Assembly: GCF_013390595.1 (NCBI RefSeq)
Contig: NZ_JACAWV010000012.1
Span: 62,001-126,000 of the forward strand
Length of the DNA: 64,000 bases
Direction: 5' to 3'
Origin: Rhizobium sp. RM
Lineage (GTDB): Bacteria > Pseudomonadota > Alphaproteobacteria > Rhizobiales > Rhizobiaceae
The number at the start of each line of letters is the position of its first letter. Position 1 is the first letter of the stretch. Both the position numbers and the translations under genes were made by a program. Positions 16,609 to 25,722 of the stretch are shown here, piece after piece. The notes beneath the pieces are model-generated. The model did no database searches. It was not told the DNA's origin and saw only the letters and a list, made by a program, of their open reading frames with translations.

Positions 16609-18366
16609 TCACTCCCCAAGAACCACTCCCTCGCGCCGTGGATCTGCACTGCCCGCCAAACCTTGAGCGGTTATCTCGATAGCGTGTAAACCGGAGTTCA
16701 TCTCAACTGGTTTAACCTCGTAACCCAGTGCTTTCAGTTCCTCGGTCAGCTTTTCTGCGTTCGTGCCGGCCTCAATGTCGTAGGTGCCGAAGCGGTTAAT
16801 GAGATGCGGCTGGGCGACGAGCTCCTCAACCGGCATCCCCCAGTCGATATAGGCGATCAGCGCCTGAGCAACATATCCGATGATCTGGCTACCGCCCGGC
16901 GAACCGATGGCAAGAAGCGGCTTGCCATCCTTCATCACGATGGTCGGTGCCATTGAAGAGCGCGGCCGTTTTCCGGGCTCGACACGGTTTGCGATCGGCA
17001 GGCCATTGTCATGAGTTTTGAAAGAAAAGTCCGTCAATTCGTTATTGAGCAGGAAGCCGTTTGTCATCAGGCGCGATCCGAAGCCGTTTTCTATCGTCGT
17101 TGTCATCGAGACCACGTTGCCTTCAGTGTCGACGATGACGAAATGGCTTGTTGACGGCAACTCCAGCGCGGCATCCCGGCCCAAAAGCAGCGCGTGGTCC
17201 CACTCTGGCTGGCCCGCCTTGACCGCGTCCTTGGACAAGGCTTTGTCCCCGTCGAGGAGCTTGGCCCTCTCTCCCAGATAGGATTTATCCAGCATGCCCT
17301 TGGTGGGTAACGGCAAGAAGTCGGTGTCGGCGACATAACGCTCGCGGTCTGCGAAGGCGAGACGTTGTGCATCTCCGATAATGCGCCAACTGTCGGCTTT
17401 CTCCGGTCCTGGGGTCTTGAGGTCAAAATTCTCTGCTATGCCAAGGATCTGCCCGATAGCGATGCCGCCTGATGATGGTGGCCCCATACCGCAAACGTCG
17501 AGGCCACGATACATAAAGCAGATCGGCTCGCGTTCGATGACGCGGTAATTGGAAAGATCGGCGAGCGACAGGACGCCGGGATTACCGGGCGCCTCGCGTA
17601 CCGTATTGACGATCGCCTCGGCAATTTGTCCCCCGTAGAAAGCATCGGCGCCGCCTTTGGCAAGGGCCGAAAGCGTCTCGGCATAGGCGGGGTTTTTCAA
17701 CACCGCACCCGTCTGTAAAGCGACCCCGAAGGCGTCAAAGAAATAGGATCGGGGTTGTGGATATTTCTTCAAGCGGTCGCCCTCGGTGGCGATCAAAGCT
17801 GCAAGTCGAGGCGACACCTTAAATCCCTCCGTCGCCAACGTTTCCGCCGGTTTCATGAGGGTTGCCCAGTCTGTTTTTCCGTATCGTTTGTGGACGTCTT
17901 CCAGAAGTCGCACTGTTCCTGGCGTTCCAACCGAGCGGCCACCGACCACGGCGTCCATGAATTTCAGCGGCTGACCGTTTGTGTCCAGGAAAAGCTTCGG
18001 GGTCGCATCTCTCGGCGCCGTCTCGCGGCCGTCAAATGTCGTCAGCTTGCCGCTTTTGGCATCGTAATAGACGAGGAAGGCACCCCCGCCGAGACCCGAG
18101 CTTTGCGGTTCAACGAGGCCTAGCACCGTTTGTACAATAACCATCGCGTCGATAGCGTTTCCACCGCGCGCGATCACTTCACGCCCAGCCTCGGCCGCAA
18201 GCGGATTGGCTGCTGCGACCATGAATGCCTTTGACTCGGTACGTTTGGCAATCGAAACGTCAGTCGCTTTTTCGGGCGACACCGTGTCAGACGTCTGCTG
18301 GGCAAAAGCCGTTGCCGTGGAAAGCATGAAGGCGAGAAATGCCTCTCCGAGAAATTTAGCTGCCAT
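16609..18366 (-). CDS. ggt: Gamma-glutamyltranspeptidase (periplasmic)
   Basis: A protein of 585 aa beginning at ATG 18366 with GGAG upstream. A signal peptide (FLGEAFLAFMLSTATAFAQ) sends it to the periplasm. The large-subunit part shows AANPLAAEAGREVIARGGNAIDA and the DGRETAPRDAT segment. The autoprocessing and catalytic threonine lies in LPSTSHFVIVD, and the C-terminal subunit carries GSPGGSQIIGYVAQ. It hydrolyses or transfers gamma-glutamyl groups of glutathione and related peptides. It is monocistronic here, and length and motifs are normal for the family. Confidence 0.94.
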   Translation of the reverse strand: MAAKFLGEAFLAFMLSTATAFAQQTSDTVSPEKATDVSIAKRTESKAFMVAAANPLAAEAGREVIARGGNAIDAMVIVQTVLGLVEPQSSGLGGGAFLVYYDAKSGKLTTFDGRETAPRDATPKLFLDTNGQPLKFMDAVVGGRSVGTPGTVRLLEDVHKRYGKTDWATLMKPAETLATEGFKVSPRLAALIATEGDRLKKYPQPRSYFFDAFGVALQTGAVLKNPAYAETLSALAKGGADAFYGGQIAEAIVNTVREAPGNPGVLSLADLSNYRVIEREPICFMYRGLDVCGMGPPSSGGIAIGQILGIAENFDLKTPGPEKADSWRIIGDAQRLAFADRERYVADTDFLPLPTKGMLDKSYLGERAKLLDGDKALSKDAVKAGQPEWDHALLLGRDAALELPSTSHFVIVDTEGNVVSMTTTIENGFGSRLMTNGFLLNNELTDFSFKTHDNGLPIANRVEPGKRPRSSMAPTIVMKDGKPLLAIGSPGGSQIIGYVAQALIAYIDWGMPVEELVAQPHLINRFGTYDIEAGTNAEKLTEELKALGYEVKPVEMNSGLHAIEITAQGLAGSADPRREGVVLGE

Positions 18367-18967
18367 TTGAGTTGTTCTCCAGAAAGGGGGCCACACGGTT
18401 CACGTGAGCAGGACACCCGCCTGAGCTAACCGATAGGTCAAACCTATGCAGGTCCAGACTGGATTTCCATTAAAAAGGCTGACGCCGAGGCGTAACCATC
18501 TCGGTATGAGATCACCAGTTATCGAGCACCAAACGAGTTACCGTGCTTCATCTCGAAGTCAGATTGAGGTCGCCGATTCTTTCGCACTGGCGCGCGATCG
18601 TTTGGAATTTCCGGGGTGGCGCCGAAGAAGGTGATGTCGCGCTCACTTGGCATTGGCAGTATACGGTGCTGATTTTCAATCAGGCGCTTGGGCAATTTAA
18701 ATTGGACGGAAAGTAGGTCTAATTGGACGCCTTAAGATTCAAAACTGGTCGAATGCAACGAGGTTTGGCCGATACCCATGTGGTTTGATATCTGGTTCGC
18801 AGCCGGTAGGACAACACTCGCTCGGCAAACGTCTGAGCCAGAACGCTCTTCCCTGAAACTAGATAATCTTGGAACATTGAGCGCCGCGCGAGCCGGCTAA
18901 TGACGCCAGAAAGCCTGAACGTGTCAGCGGGCAGGGGTGCTTTTCTCGTTGAACTGACCACTTGTCA
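18367..18967. other. Intergenic region, no gene recognised
   Basis: About 600 bp between the ggt start and the HMG-CoA lyase stop. Short frames on both strands (for example minus 18719-18961) have no ribosome site and no family features. The stretch holds the ggt promoter and the 3' end of the HMG-CoA operon. I cannot support anything else in it. Confidence 0.5.
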
Positions 18968-19819
18968 TCATTTCCGGAGCGCGAAAGCAAAGTCTTGGGC
19001 CTTTCCAAGGGCGGCCATATCGAGCCCGATTGTGTAACCGGCTTTTTCAAGGTGGGCGGCAAGTGGAATTGTGCTGAGATTGCCGGCTGCACCTGGTGCG
19101 TAGGGGCAACCGCCCAGTCCGCCGATCGAACTGTCAAAAATACGGATGCCGTTTGCGAGCGCAACATCGACATTCTCAAGGGCGCGTCCGTGGGTATCGT
19201 GAAAATGACAGGCGAGCATCGAGGCGGGAAGTGCTGCCGTTGTGACCCGCATGACGTTTTCCACTTTTAGCGCTTTCGCCTGGCCGATCGTGTCGGCGAT
19301 GGATATCTCGTTGCACCCGAGATCAGCCAGAGACCGGGCAACGGCAACTACCGCCTCCGGTGCGATCTCACCTTCGTATGGGCATTCAAAACTGCAAGAG
19401 ACGTAACCGCGCAATCGTACTCTGCTGCTCATCGCAATGGCTGCGACTGGTCTAAAGCGTTCAAGGCTTTCTGCGATGGAACAATTGATGTTTTTCCTCG
19501 CAAACGTTTCGGATGCGCTGGTAAAGATCGCAAGCTCCTCAACACCGATGGCAAGGGCTGCCGCAGCACCTCGCTCGTTTGGCACCAGCACCGAGCGGAT
19601 CAGGCCAGGCGCTGACTCAAACCTCCGCAGCACTTCTTCATGATCGGCCATCTGCGGCACCCATTTCGGCGACACGAAGGCCGTGACTTCCAGCCGTTGT
19701 ACGCCGGCTGAATGCAGAAGTTCGAGAAGTTCGAGCTTGCTTGCTGTCGGCACGGTCTGTTTTTCATTTTGCAGCCCGTCGCGTGGGCCAACCTCGACGA
19801 TGGTTGCTGCCGGTCTCAT
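18968..19819 (-). CDS. mvaB: Hydroxymethylglutaryl-CoA lyase
   Basis: A protein of 283 aa. It has the DRE-TIM barrel signature at the N-terminus (EVGPRDGLQNEK), the metal-binding CHFHDTHGRALENV (His-x-His), and the catalytic cysteine loop GLGGCPYAPGAAGN typical of HMG-CoA lyases. It splits HMG-CoA to acetyl-CoA and acetoacetate. The start at 19819 lies one base after the stop of the upstream enoyl-CoA hydratase gene, so the two are co-translated. The longer frame to 19921 overlaps that gene and is rejected. It is the last gene of the operon. Confidence 0.93.
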   Translation of the reverse strand: MRPAATIVEVGPRDGLQNEKQTVPTASKLELLELLHSAGVQRLEVTAFVSPKWVPQMADHEEVLRRFESAPGLIRSVLVPNERGAAAALAIGVEELAIFTSASETFARKNINCSIAESLERFRPVAAIAMSSRVRLRGYVSCSFECPYEGEIAPEAVVAVARSLADLGCNEISIADTIGQAKALKVENVMRVTTAALPASMLACHFHDTHGRALENVDVALANGIRIFDSSIGGLGGCPYAPGAAGNLSTIPLAAHLEKAGYTIGLDMAALGKAQDFAFALRK

Positions 19820-19820
19820 G

Positions 19821-20579
19821 TCAGTTCCGTTTGTTACGATTTGCAAAGGCTGCAAGTCCGCGGCGTGCGTCCTCACTTTCGAAGGTACGTTGGCCCAGAT
19901 TGGCTTCTCTTGTGAAAGCATCCTTCAACGGCAGGTGCTGCAGCGTCAGTGCGGCTTCTTTGATGGTCTGGACTGCGCCTGGGCTCAGACTTGCTATGCG
20001 GTTGGCAAGTTCATACACGACAGGTTCGACCTCGACTGTCTCGACAACGCGATTGACGACGCCGCGCGTCAGCATGTCTGCTGCGGAAAACCGTTCGCCT
20101 GTCAGCATGATTTCCATTGCATGCGCATAACCTATTTGGCGTACGAGCCGAACAAGGGTTCCGCCGGCAGGGACAAATCCATGTTGCGGCTCCGGCAACT
20201 GGAACAGTGCGGTACTAGACGCAACGCGGATATCGGTTGCCAGCATGATTTCAAAGCCGCCGCCGATGCAAAGGCCATTCACAGCGCCGACCACAGGCTT
20301 GAAGAAACCTTCTACCTTCAGATGAGCGGGATCCCATTTTGAAATATCGAAACGGCCCTCCGCGAGTGCGGGGATGGATTCGGTGAGATCGGCGCCAACA
20401 CAAAAAGCACGGTCGCCAGCGCCGGTAAGAACGACCACGTTAACCGCATCGTCACGACCCGCTTCGGCAAACGCACGGCCAAGATCGTCATACATGGCAA
20501 GTGTCAGTGCGTTAAGCTTCTCGGGCCGATTGAGGCGGATTGTGGCAATGGCGCCGTCCCTTAAGTAATCGATCGCCAT
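19821..20579 (-). CDS. Enoyl-CoA hydratase/isomerase family protein
   Basis: A crotonase-fold protein of 252 aa with both oxyanion-hole segments (GAGDRAFCVGADL; NGLCIGGGFEIMLATDIRVAS) and a Glu in the PEPQHGFVPAGGT catalytic stretch. In an HMG-CoA operon, a likely role is 3-methylglutaconyl-CoA hydration to HMG-CoA or a related side-chain step. This is inference from context. Its ATG overlaps the CoA-transferase stop (TGATG). Confidence 0.9.
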   Translation of the reverse strand: MAIDYLRDGAIATIRLNRPEKLNALTLAMYDDLGRAFAEAGRDDAVNVVVLTGAGDRAFCVGADLTESIPALAEGRFDISKWDPAHLKVEGFFKPVVGAVNGLCIGGGFEIMLATDIRVASSTALFQLPEPQHGFVPAGGTLVRLVRQIGYAHAMEIMLTGERFSAADMLTRGVVNRVVETVEVEPVVYELANRIASLSPGAVQTIKEAALTLQHLPLKDAFTREANLGQRTFESEDARRGLAAFANRNKRN

Positions 20580-21823
20580 CAGATTGCTCCTGCCTTTTTC
20601 AGTCTGGCGACCTCCTCGCTAGTAATCCCTGCCAGCTTTGCAAACACCAGATCGTTATGCTCTCCTGGCGCCGGTGCCTTATCGTTCGGCTCCTCCTCTC
20701 GACCGGAAAGCTTGATCGGCAGGCCAAACATGCCGATCAATTTACCCGCAACAGGCACATTCACGATCATGTTTCGGGCCGCCACATGTGGATCTTCAAC
20801 CACTTCGGCGATCGTCTTGATTGCGCTCAGCGGCACCTTGTCACCAGCCATGTCTTCGAGTTCAGCCTTGGTAAAGGCAGAAAACCAGCGCTCAAGAAGC
20901 GGCTTGACCTTCGTTCTGGCCGTGGTCGGTTCGAAGCGCTTTTCCATCGTATCGAGTTCCGGATCGATCGCCTTGTCAGGCTCACCGAACATGGCGCAGG
21001 TTATGGCCCAGAACTTGTCAGTATAACCGCCAAAGAACACATAGCCGTCCTTGCAGGCAAATTGGCCGTAGGGGCTGACGAAAGGATGGTCGTTCCCCAG
21101 TGGCGATGCCACTTCCTTTTGAGTGGTGTAACGCACCACCGCATTCTCTGTCAGGGTGAGGATCGAATCCTGCTGTGAGACATCTACCACCTGTCCCTTG
21201 CCTGTGCGCTCGGCCTCACGCAGTGCGGCGATCGTGCCGATGGCGGCATAAAGCGAAGCTGAGAGATCGCCAATAATGGTGCCGACGCGGACCGGAGGAC
21301 GATCGGCGTACCCGTTCATCGACCAGAGCCCTCCAGCGGCTTGGCCGGTATTGTCGTAGGCTGGCTTTGAGGAGTTCGGACCGGTGCGGCCAAATCCGCT
21401 GATAGCGGTATAGACCAGTCTCTTATTGACGGTACTCAGTGTATCGAAGCCAAGTCCGAGTTTTTCCATGGTGCCCGGACGGAAATTCTCGACAAGAATG
21501 TCCACGTTCCCGACGAGTTTCATGAGCAGGTCCTTGCCCTCCTGCGATTTCAGGTTGAGCGTAATCCCGAGCTTGTTGCGATTAAACTGCGCGAAGAAGG
21601 CACTCAACTGCTCTTCGTCCGAACTGACGAAGGGCGGGAACGTCCGCGCGTAGTCAGGCTCGTCGGGGTTTTCCACCTTGATGACCGTTGCACCGAGATC
21701 GGCAAGCAGCATTGAGCAGAATGGCCCTGCCACAACGCGGGTTACATCGAGCACGGTCACTCCTGAGAGAGGTCCGGAGCGGTGGCTTTTCCAGCAGCCG
21801 TTCTCATCACTAATGTCTGTCAT
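20579..21823 (-). CDS. Type III (CaiB/BaiF) acyl-CoA transferase
   Basis: A protein of 414 aa with the family's N-terminal TRVVAGPFCSMLLADLGATV motif and the conserved Asp in the VGTIIGDLSASLYAAIG segment, which forms the CoA-ester intermediate. The start at 21823 has GGAAGG six bases upstream. The frame opens 16 codons earlier without a ribosome site. It probably activates a carboxylic acid (for example an HMG- or acetoacetate-type acid) at the expense of another CoA ester. The operon order is reductase, transferase, hydratase, lyase. Confidence 0.92.
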   Translation of the reverse strand: MTDISDENGCWKSHRSGPLSGVTVLDVTRVVAGPFCSMLLADLGATVIKVENPDEPDYARTFPPFVSSDEEQLSAFFAQFNRNKLGITLNLKSQEGKDLLMKLVGNVDILVENFRPGTMEKLGLGFDTLSTVNKRLVYTAISGFGRTGPNSSKPAYDNTGQAAGGLWSMNGYADRPPVRVGTIIGDLSASLYAAIGTIAALREAERTGKGQVVDVSQQDSILTLTENAVVRYTTQKEVASPLGNDHPFVSPYGQFACKDGYVFFGGYTDKFWAITCAMFGEPDKAIDPELDTMEKRFEPTTARTKVKPLLERWFSAFTKAELEDMAGDKVPLSAIKTIAEVVEDPHVAARNMIVNVPVAGKLIGMFGLPIKLSGREEEPNDKAPAPGEHNDLVFAKLAGITSEEVARLKKAGAI

Positions 21824-21946
21824 GCAATCCTTCCGATTCCGGAACTGGGCTTCGCGTCCGGTGAGCCGCAATTCGTACCTGATAAAACCAAGCTCCCGAA
21901 GTCACGTGGAGCAACATTTCGCCTGGGTCCTTCCGCTGTCCACAAC

Positions 21947-23215
21947 TCAGGATTGGCGAATTTGAGCAAGCACGGCCTCAGCCTTGTCAATGCGGACATG
22001 ACCTTCCTTGCGCAGGCGGGCGACGACCTCATCAATTTCTTCGGCTCTCGCACCGGCGGCGACCGCAATATTGCGGGCATGAAGTGACATGTGGCCTTTC
22101 TGAATACCTTCGGCGGCCAGCGCCCGCAGCGCACCGGTGTTCTGAGCCAGCCCGACAGCGACAATGATCTCGGCGAGTTCCTGTGCGCTTTTGACTCCTA
22201 GAAGCTTCACGGCTGCTTGGGCCACAGGGTGCGTTTTTGTTGCGCCACCAACCAGACCCACGGCCATGGGGACCTCCATGGTGCCGACCAGATTTCCGTG
22301 AGCGTCCTTTTCGTAATGCGACAGCGACGTATAGCGGCCGGTTGCTGCCGCGTGGCAATGTGCTCCGGCCTCAACCGCACGCGTGTCGTTGCCGGTCGCA
22401 AGGACCACGGCGGTGATACCGTTCATGATCCCCTTGTTATGAGTGGCCGCACGATAGGGATCGGCCGCGGCAAAAGCGTAGGCATCAATAATCCCATCCA
22501 CGACATCCTGGCCGCCCAGCGCCTCGGCATCGTATGTTGCGCGCACGCGCGCAAGCCGCCGGTCAGCCTTGTTGGAGAGAATGCGAAGGCGCACACGGCC
22601 GCCGCCGATTTCGGCGACCAGTGGCGCGAGCGCTTCGGCCATGGTGTTGACGGCATTGGCCCCCATGGCGTCGCGCACGTCGACGATCAGGTGAAGAACA
22701 ACATAGGTCTTTTCAGCGGCATCAATGATGCGGACGTCGATATCCCTGGCACCGCCGCCAAGTTTCACAAGCATTGGATCCTGCTGATTGGCAAGATCCA
22801 GCAGCTCCTGACGGCGCTCAAAGAGGCGCAGACGCGCGCCGTGGGGATCCTTGACGCCAACCAACTGAATTTGCGAAATCATGATGGGCTGATCGCTTGA
22901 TGTGTTGAACCCGCCATGGATACGGGCGACAGATGCCATATTGCTGGCTGCGGCCACGACCGACGGTTCTTCTGTTGCCATGGGAATGAGATAATCGCGG
23001 CCATTTATCGTGAAATTCGCCGCAACGCCGAGGGGAATTGACAAGGTGCCAACCACATTCTCGACCATGCGGTCAGCAATTGCCAGCATATCGGTGTCGG
23101 TTGAGGCAAGCTTCGATATGTCACTCTCAGGTAGCCCGCTCAGCTTTACGACGGTCTTGAAGCGCTCCGAAGGTGATAATTTGTAGAACCCCGGAATGCG
23201 GCTGTTTACGGACAT
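21947..23215 (-). CDS. mvaA: Class II (degradative-type) hydroxymethylglutaryl-CoA reductase
   Basis: A protein of 422 aa, the length of bacterial class II HMG-CoA reductases. ENVVGTLSIPLGVAANF and the catalytic Glu of MATEEPSVVAAASNMA are near residues 50-95. DAMGANAVNTMAEALAP, the lysine in ATHNKGIMNGITAV and the C-terminal catalytic His in GHMSLHARNIAVAAGA all follow. In Pseudomonas mevalonii the enzyme oxidises mevalonate to HMG-CoA. Next to an HMG-CoA lyase and without isoprenoid genes, the same catabolic direction is most likely. The start at 23215 follows GGGAG; an extension to 23314 is not supported. Confidence 0.93.
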   Translation of the reverse strand: MSVNSRIPGFYKLSPSERFKTVVKLSGLPESDISKLASTDTDMLAIADRMVENVVGTLSIPLGVAANFTINGRDYLIPMATEEPSVVAAASNMASVARIHGGFNTSSDQPIMISQIQLVGVKDPHGARLRLFERRQELLDLANQQDPMLVKLGGGARDIDVRIIDAAEKTYVVLHLIVDVRDAMGANAVNTMAEALAPLVAEIGGGRVRLRILSNKADRRLARVRATYDAEALGGQDVVDGIIDAYAFAAADPYRAATHNKGIMNGITAVVLATGNDTRAVEAGAHCHAAATGRYTSLSHYEKDAHGNLVGTMEVPMAVGLVGGATKTHPVAQAAVKLLGVKSAQELAEIIVAVGLAQNTGALRALAAEGIQKGHMSLHARNIAVAAGARAEEIDEVVARLRKEGHVRIDKAEAVLAQIRQS

Positions 23216-23367
23216 GAAGAAGATCTCCCATTGTGTATCTTTTCCAAACCTATGTGGGCGCGTCGTTTCAGCACAATGTAGCCAGAACACATCGAGGCCG
23301 CTCTCGCTTGTCACCTTGCTACAGTCTGGTGTGTCTGGTTCAAATGCTACGCTGTGAGGCTAAGGTT

Positions 23368-25320
23368 TCAGACCGTTTGTTTCAAAGCGTGCAGACGTAG
23401 AGCGACGTGCACTTCGAGGCTTTTCGACGGGTCGGACCAGTCCGGGTTGATCTGCGAGATCGTATCGAGCCGCTGACGCATCGTATTGACGTGAATTCCC
23501 AAAACTTCAGCGGCCTTCTGGACGCTCCTACCAGTGTCGAAGTAGGCGAGGAGGGTCACGGCAAGCTGGCTTTTACGTTTTTCGTCCTGCTCCACGAGCG
23601 CGCCGACCGATGTCTTCAGAAATGCAGTTATCGTATCGTCGCCCTTGTTCTGGAAAAGCAGACCATAGACGGCAAAACTCTTCTCGAAGACAACGCGCCC
23701 TCGCTGTTCAAGCCCGTGGATCAGGCTTATGCATCGCCGCAGCGCCTCATATGCGGCCGGAACCTTGTCGAGGCAGGAAATAAGATCGGAGATCACGATC
23801 GTAGACTTCTGACCAAATGTCTCTTCAAGCTTCTCCGAAATACGCCTTGCGAGCCGCTCCGGCTCGAGAGCGTTTGTTATGATCGCAAGATCGCCATTGA
23901 ATTCCGCGGAGATGGTGTCACGACCGGCAAGCAACGAACGAAGCGCGGAAGAAGCCTGCGCCGATGTTATGTCGACCAGCTCCACGAGCATGACGCTGAT
24001 GGGCCAGGAAAGCGATGTTCCCGGTGGTAACCGTCTCGCACTTTCGTGCGCGAAAGGGTCGCTTGTTCCGCGCAGCAGAGCAGAAACGGTGTCAACGACA
24101 TTGCGGTGGGCTATCTGAGCGATGCGATCCAGAGACAAAAGCACAATTCCTGTCACGATAGCGCTGCGCTCAAGCGTCCGTGTCTCGGAAGGGGAGAGGG
24201 GCCGGCTTCGGGTCAGGACAAGCGCACCCCAGCGCGTTGACCCTCCCATGACCGCTGCGACAACCGTGGTAGATCCGTCACCCGCCGGTAGCGCAACGGA
24301 TCTACCCAGGCGATCGCTTTCGCGCACAGCCCGGGCAAGTTCCTCGTCCGTCAGATGTTTGCCAACTTCACCGGAGATTACATCGCGGCTTTCATCAATG
24401 ACCCCGACCTGGCCCTTCATCAGGTTGGACACGCGGTTGACAAGGTCGTCAAGCGTACCACCGCGTGCGATCAGTTCCGTCAGCTGCTCATGCGCAACTG
24501 CTGCCTGTTCGATGTCATCAGCTTTTGCACGCAGCGCGGAGTTGGCATCCTTTGCCAGGAAGAGCGCACGTTGGGCCTCTTCCAGCAGCCTGGCATTTTC
24601 GATCGCGAGTGCTGCAAAGGTGCCGAGCGATGAGAGAACTGAGCGTTCCTGCGGTGTGTAGGACCGCACATAACGGTCGCCGACAAACAGGACACCCATG
24701 ACATATGCTTCAAGCTCGAGCGGTATGCCCAAAATGGAGATGATGCCCTCGCCGCTTATCGCGCTGTCGATGCCGCTGTCGTGGTCGAAGTTGCGGTCGG
24801 CAGAGTAATTGCTTGAATAAAACGGGCGCCGCGTCCGTGCGACACTGCCACAAACTCCGATATTGCGGGGCACGCGGATGCGTCCAAAATCCTGCGAGAT
24901 GACGCCTTCCGTCGTGCGGACGTAGAAATCGCCATGTTCCTCGTCTGCGGCAGAGAGATAGGCTATGTCGCTTCCGACAAGTTGGCGCGCGCGCTGTACG
25001 ATTGCCTGCAGGATCTGATCGGTGTCCCGCAGGGCCGACAAGTCTCTTGCTGTGTCATAGAGCGCCGAGAGCTCGACCTCGCGCTTGCGCTTAAGCTCGA
25101 AATTCTCACGCAGGCGAACGGCGGTGGCGACAGCGTCGGTGATGGCCTCTGAAACACCTTCTTCCCAGGAAACGCTCTTGGCAGCGATGCTCAATTGTTC
25201 GAAGCTTGCCAGCGGTGCATTGGTGCCAAGCAGCTCCAGCAGCCGCCGGTAATAATGTGCGGCCTCCGTCCCTCCGCTCAGCTTGTGGCCAGAGGGAGAA
25301 CTGCCGGGTTGATTGGACAT
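23368..25320 (-). CDS. GAF-domain PucR/CdaR-type transcriptional regulator
   Basis: A protein of 650 aa. A GAF domain covers about residues 85-250 (LSALYDTARDLSALRDTDQILQ, then the GVCGSVARTRRPFYSSNY stretch), followed by a coiled segment (about 250-290). A long central region and a C-terminal PucR-type helix-turn-helix follow (LLAYFDTGRSVQKAAEVLGIHVNTMRQRL). Such proteins activate catabolic operons in response to a small ligand. It lies directly upstream of, and on the same strand as, the HMG-CoA operon (152-bp gap), and divergent from the transporter genes, so it may control both. The start at 25320 has GGAAGAAGCG upstream. Confidence 0.88.
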   Translation of the reverse strand: MSNQPGSSPSGHKLSGGTEAAHYYRRLLELLGTNAPLASFEQLSIAAKSVSWEEGVSEAITDAVATAVRLRENFELKRKREVELSALYDTARDLSALRDTDQILQAIVQRARQLVGSDIAYLSAADEEHGDFYVRTTEGVISQDFGRIRVPRNIGVCGSVARTRRPFYSSNYSADRNFDHDSGIDSAISGEGIISILGIPLELEAYVMGVLFVGDRYVRSYTPQERSVLSSLGTFAALAIENARLLEEAQRALFLAKDANSALRAKADDIEQAAVAHEQLTELIARGGTLDDLVNRVSNLMKGQVGVIDESRDVISGEVGKHLTDEELARAVRESDRLGRSVALPAGDGSTTVVAAVMGGSTRWGALVLTRSRPLSPSETRTLERSAIVTGIVLLSLDRIAQIAHRNVVDTVSALLRGTSDPFAHESARRLPPGTSLSWPISVMLVELVDITSAQASSALRSLLAGRDTISAEFNGDLAIITNALEPERLARRISEKLEETFGQKSTIVISDLISCLDKVPAAYEALRRCISLIHGLEQRGRVVFEKSFAVYGLLFQNKGDDTITAFLKTSVGALVEQDEKRKSQLAVTLLAYFDTGRSVQKAAEVLGIHVNTMRQRLDTISQINPDWSDPSKSLEVHVALRLHALKQTV

Positions 25321-25722
25321 CGCTTCTTCCGTCCTGATGTGTGTGTTCTTCCAACAATATTGCACTGACATGTTTTGGCGCTAGCCATAATGTATTATTC
25401 AAACATATCGCACGGCAATTGATGTGCGTCGTGCACATTTTCCTATCTTGTCGTAGCCTGTGTTCGCATAAGCACGCATATCCCCAGCGTGCTGAACCGC
25501 CAAGCTCATCGAACATTCTGCGAGATTTTGCCCATGCCGGGATGGTCGCAGAGGGTTGCCGACGATTCTTTGTCTGGTCCCGAACGGCAATCTGTGTGTC
25601 TCCAACATTATTCACTCCGACAAGTGTGGTTCCGAGACATTGAACGCAGATGTGGGCCTTACCTAATGTGTCGGCCATGGCGCATTCGGGAGATGCGCCA
25701 ATAAAAACAAAGGGAACGACCA
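25321..25722. other. Divergent control region between the PucR-type regulator and transporter genes
   Basis: 402 bp with AT-rich patches and TTGATG at about 25419, followed by CTATCTTG, a possible promoter pair. No protein-coding frame is convincing. It probably carries promoters for both directions and the operator of the regulator. Confidence 0.5.
25678..25700. promoter_or_regulatory. 8-bp inverted repeat just upstream of the binding-protein gene
   Basis: TGGCGCATtcgggagATGCGCCA is a perfect 8+7+8 palindrome ending 22 bases before the start codon. It could be an operator or a 5'UTR hairpin. Confidence 0.4.

Noticed and set aside
18367..18967. Suspected insertion-sequence remnant
   Set aside because: No terminal inverted repeats, target duplication or transposase-like frame could be found by eye.
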